Shown one piece after another: positions 14,716 to 17,091 of a stretch of 17,091 bases of DNA. Where the stretch lies: assembly GCA_902471875.1 (NCBI GenBank), contig CABRLN010000036.1, positions 1 through 17,091 of the forward strand, given 5' to 3'. Numbering within the stretch: the first letter of the stretch is position 1; every line of letters starts with the position of its first letter. This DNA comes from an uncultured Clostridium sp. (lineage in GTDB: Bacteria; Bacillota; Clostridia; Oscillospirales; Acutalibacteraceae). Below the pieces are notes generated by a model that worked only from the letters and a program-made list of their open reading frames with translations, had not been told where the DNA came from and made no database searches. The position numbers and the translations under genes are program-made.

Positions 14716-16773
14716 ATGGACAAGTATGTTGGTAAAAGGCTGGATGGCAGATATCAAATCCAAGAGCTTATTGGCGTAGGCGGCATGGCTATAGTTTATA
14801 AAGCAATGGATATTAAAAACGATAGAATTGTTGCTATAAAAATACTGAAGGACGAATTTTCTCAAAACAGTGAGTTTATAAGACGATTTAAAAATGAGTC
14901 AAAGGCAATAGCGGTTCTTTCACACCCTAACATTGTTAAGGTTTATGATGTTAGCTTTGGTGATGTTATTCAGTATATTGTTATGGAGTATATTGACGGT
15001 ATTACTTTAAAGGAATACATTGATCAGCAGGATGAACCTATTGATTGGAAAACAGTAGTTTATTTTATAAGTCAAATTTTAAAAGCTATGCAGCACGCAC
15101 ATGAAAAGGGTATTGTACACCGTGATGTTAAGCCGCAAAATATGATGTTGTTGCAGGATGGTACAATTAAAGTTACAGACTTTGGCATTGCAAGATTTTC
15201 AAACACTGAGACTCGTACAATGACCGATAAAGCTATTGGTTCGGTGCATTATATTGCTCCTGAACAAGCAAAAGGCGACCATACTGACGGCAAAAGTGAC
15301 ATTTATTCTATTGGTGTTATGCTTTATGAAATGTTGACAGGTCAGCTTCCTTTTGAAGCGGACAGTGCAGTTTCGGTTGCAATTATGCAGTTGCAAACTA
15401 ACCCAAAGCCTCCTAGAGAAATTAATCCTGAAATTCCGGAAGGACTTGAAGAAATTACTTTGCGTGCAATGAGAAAGGAGCCTTTGCAGCGTTATCAGTC
15501 GGCAGAAGAAATGCTTAAGGACTTGAAGAAAATTATCAAAAAGTCCGACATAACCTTCGGTTATCAATATCCTGAGGATGAAGAACCCGAGGCAGAAGAA
15601 GAAAATGAAGATGACGCACCTTATGCAAAGTATAATGAAGATGCCGATAAGAAGCGTTCACCTGCATTTAATATAATAATGGGTGCCCTTGTTTCTTTGG
15701 TATTGTGTGCATTGCTGTTTGGCTCGCTTGCACTGTTACACTCTTGTGAAGCATCTAACACAGAGTCTATTGATGTACCTAATTTTGTAGGTCAAAATTA
15801 TTCCGAAGTTAAAGAAAATGCTAATTATAAGTTCTCTTGGGATGTTATTAATGTTTATGATTCCAGTAAGCCAGAGGGAGAAATTATAAAACAAGAGCCT
15901 GAGGCAGGTTCTAAAAAAGTCAAGGAGGGTGCTGTAGTTACATTAACCGTAAACAGTTCTGATACGTTAATTTCAGTTCCCTATGTATCCGGAGAACCTG
16001 AAGAAACAGCACTGGCTAAAATTAAAGCTAAAGGTTTAACAGCAGATGTTATATTTATTGAAGATGATGAAACTGCTGAAGAGATTGTGAGAGATACTTC
16101 ACCTAAGGCAGGCAGTGAAATTACTGTAAATGAAAAAGTTAAGCTGTTTGTTAAGAAGACAGTAGAGTCAACAACAGTAACTGTACCTGACCTTTCAAAT
16201 ATGACACGAGATCAGGCTTCTGAGGCTGTGGCATCTGCTGGTTTGAAGTTTGACTATGAGTATAATAATGATATTGACCAAACAGCGGAGTCAGTTATTG
16301 GTCAAAGCCCAATGAAGGGCAGTATTGTTGCAAAGGATGCAACAGTTAAGGTTTATGTTGCCAAAGGTGTTGATAAATATAAGGTGCTTAATTTGACAAC
16401 ACTTCTTCCTTCAAACGCAACTACAGAGTGTGAAGTAAGGGTAACTGTTGATGGTGTTCTTGATGAAACCGCAAGTACTACATTAGTACCTGCAGCAACA
16501 GGAAGTATTTCATATTCTGTAAGAGGTAAATCTTCATCAGTGATTTATGTTGAGGTTGGCGGACAAATTTGGAGAAAGTACGATGTAAATTTTGCTACAG
16601 AGGAAATTAATATGACTGCAGGTTCTTATACACCTCCTACATCAACAGAAAATCCTACACAGCCTTCAACAAATCCTGAAGAGCCTATAGCTACAGAACC
16701 AAGTAATATTTATCCAACAGATACACCAACATCTCCTAGTGATTACTCCGCAGCTGGTGATACGTCTTTATAA
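14716..16773 (+). CDS. prkC: PASTA-domain Ser/Thr protein kinase (PrkC/Stk-type)
   Basis: A 685-aa membrane receptor kinase that senses peptidoglycan fragments or lipid II outside the cell. The cytoplasmic kinase domain (about 10-275) shows the Gly loop GVGGMAIVYKA (20-30), K42, HRDVKPQN (135-142) and DFG (155-157). An acidic linker (about 285-310) precedes one transmembrane helix (about 318-343). Three PASTA repeats lie outside at about 353-418, 420-486 and 489-551. Residues about 552-635 form a further beta-rich stretch not matching PASTA, and 636-685 is a Pro/Thr/Ser-rich tail. ATG 14716 is chosen because GGGAG sits 8 nt upstream. A GTG at 14707 would overlap that site. Last gene of the operon, followed by a strong terminator. 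Confidence 0.96.
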   Translation: MDKYVGKRLDGRYQIQELIGVGGMAIVYKAMDIKNDRIVAIKILKDEFSQNSEFIRRFKNESKAIAVLSHPNIVKVYDVSFGDVIQYIVMEYIDGITLKEYIDQQDEPIDWKTVVYFISQILKAMQHAHEKGIVHRDVKPQNMMLLQDGTIKVTDFGIARFSNTETRTMTDKAIGSVHYIAPEQAKGDHTDGKSDIYSIGVMLYEMLTGQLPFEADSAVSVAIMQLQTNPKPPREINPEIPEGLEEITLRAMRKEPLQRYQSAEEMLKDLKKIIKKSDITFGYQYPEDEEPEAEEENEDDAPYAKYNEDADKKRSPAFNIIMGALVSLVLCALLFGSLALLHSCEASNTESIDVPNFVGQNYSEVKENANYKFSWDVINVYDSSKPEGEIIKQEPEAGSKKVKEGAVVTLTVNSSDTLISVPYVSGEPEETALAKIKAKGLTADVIFIEDDETAEEIVRDTSPKAGSEITVNEKVKLFVKKTVESTTVTVPDLSNMTRDQASEAVASAGLKFDYEYNNDIDQTAESVIGQSPMKGSIVAKDATVKVYVAKGVDKYKVLNLTTLLPSNATTECEVRVTVDGVLDETASTTLVPAATGSISYSVRGKSSSVIYVEVGGQIWRKYDVNFATEEINMTAGSYTPPTSTENPTQPSTNPEEPIATEPSNIYPTDTPTSPSDYSAAGDTSL

Positions 16774-16819
16774 AATTAATAACAAGTTAATTTTAACTTT
16801 CCTAAAAGTTTAAATTTAT

Positions 16820-16857
16820 AAAAAACGAGGTTGTTATTTATAACAACCTCGTTTTTT
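16820..16857 (+). terminator. Strong rho-independent terminator ending the operon
   Basis: A 17-bp perfect stem (16820-16836 with 16841-16857; core ACGAGGTTGTTA) has a 4-nt loop TTTA and ends in a run of seven T. It is 46 nt after the kinase stop codon. An A-run on the left arm would also let it work on the minus strand. Confidence 0.93.
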
Positions 16858-17005
16858 TGGAACAAAATATAAATGTATATATTTTTGTTAATTGGTTCTA
16901 TAATTAAATTTGGTGTAAATTATGATTTATCTTACTGACAAAAACAAAAAACAAGCAAATTGACAAACTTTAACTAGAACTAACCAGAGAATGTACTGTT
17001 ACTAA

Positions 17006-17031
17006 CTTGGATCCAAGGTCACTGACCTTGG
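17006..17031. repeat. Overlapping palindromes
   Basis: CTTGGATCCAAG (17006-17017) is a perfect palindrome. Its right half is shared with a second inverted repeat, CCAAGGTCA (17013-17021) and TGACCTTGG (17023-17031), around a single C. The central CCAAG can pair left or right, so two exclusive hairpins or cruciforms are possible. Confidence 0.75.
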
Positions 17032-17038
17032 TCGTTTA

Positions 17039-17062
17039 GGGATGGGGTTCTAGGGGAAGGGG
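17039..17062 (+). other. Candidate G-quadruplex motif
   Basis: Four G-runs, GGG-AT-GGGG-TTCTA-GGGG-AA-GGGG, fit the canonical G3+N1-7 pattern on the plus strand. In a genome this AT-rich such a run is conspicuous. The last two G-runs are also the left arm of the adjacent hairpin, so the quadruplex and the hairpin would compete. Confidence 0.55.
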
Positions 17063-17080
17063 ATCGAAACCCCTTCCCCT
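17052..17080. repeat. 11-bp GC-rich inverted repeat
   Basis: AGGGGAAGGGG (17052-17062) and CCCCTTCCCCT (17070-17080) pair perfectly around a 7-nt loop ATCGAAA. An alternative shorter stem, GGGGTT (17044-17049) with AACCCC (17068-17073), competes with it. There is no following U-run inside the window, so it is not a standard terminator. It may be part of a dispersed repeat or the end of an element beyond the window. Confidence 0.7.
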
Positions 17081-17091
17081 GGCAGTCTTTG

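Larger units (their letters stand above)
16858..17091. other. Gene-free right edge with an AT-rich then GC-rich segment
   Basis: No open frame of note. The first 140 bp are AT-rich. An isolated TATAAT (16899-16904) and TTGACA (16960-16965) occur there but neither has a partner box at the right spacing. From about 17,006 the composition changes sharply to GC-rich repeats, annotated separately. The rsgA and rpe genes that often follow prkC are not here. Confidence 0.6.

Noticed and set aside
15199..15567. 122-codon minus-strand open frame inside the kinase gene
   Set aside because: It overlaps the conserved kinase domain on the other strand, and the protein has no recognisable motif.
16899..16965. 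TATAAT and TTGACA boxes downstream of the operon
   Set aside because: The boxes are in the wrong order for each other, and neither has a partner at 16-18 bp spacing.
17052..17080. T-arm-like stem-loop with loop ATCGAAA, suggesting the 3' end of a tRNA
   Set aside because: The stem is 11 bp rather than 5, no acceptor strand pairs upstream, and no anticodon arm or CCA-like end fits.
1..17091. Defence system, CRISPR array, prophage or complete insertion sequence
   Set aside because: No regularly spaced repeats, transposase, integrase or known defence protein is seen. Almost all coding sequence belongs to housekeeping families.

Overview
The window is AT-rich chromosomal DNA from a low-GC Gram-positive bacterium, most likely a gut-type member of the Clostridia (Oscillospiraceae/Ruminococcaceae-like). 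This rests on four things: strong GGAGG-type ribosome binding sites; the Firmicutes gene order yicC-remA-gmk-rpoZ-priA-def-fmt-rsmB-rlmN-PP2C-PASTA kinase; a long glutamine-dependent NAD synthetase; and a rubredoxin-containing flavoprotein typical of anaerobes. The species cannot be fixed from the sequence alone.

Left part (1-5,550): independently transcribed genes. nadE (+) has its own sigma-A-type promoter and is followed by a perfect 20-bp hairpin. On the minus strand there is a decayed GH13 neopullulanase-like gene (about 2590-3207). Its N-terminal starch-binding-type domain is joined directly to the end of the catalytic barrel by a large internal deletion, with frameshifts. Next come a short DtxR/MntR-type metal-dependent repressor (-) and, divergently, a flavin reductase-rubredoxin fusion (+). 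An orphan membrane protein resembling CrtO-type carotenoid acyltransferases (-) converges on the fusion gene across a shared terminator.

Right part (5,550-16,857): one operon of eleven same-strand genes with no gap above about 40 nt. It has a recognisable promoter before yicC (TTGCAA-17-TAAAAT) and a strong intrinsic terminator after the last gene. It covers RNA turnover (yicC), a RemA-family DNA-binding regulator (remA), GMP kinase (gmk), RNA polymerase omega (rpoZ), replication restart (priA), processing and formylation of initiator methionine (def, fmt), rRNA/tRNA methylation (rsmB, rlmN), and a Ser/Thr phosphatase and PASTA kinase pair. Compared with the Bacillus subtilis order, coaBC is absent between rpoZ and priA, and rsgA/rpe do not follow the kinase.

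Right edge (16,858-17,091): no gene. An abrupt GC-rich patch at 17,006-17,080 holds overlapping palindromes, a canonical G-quadruplex motif and an 11-bp GC-rich hairpin. It looks like a dispersed repeat or the edge of an element cut by the window end. It and the GH13 remnant are the least ordinary parts. I see no defence system, CRISPR array, rRNA, tRNA or intact mobile element.
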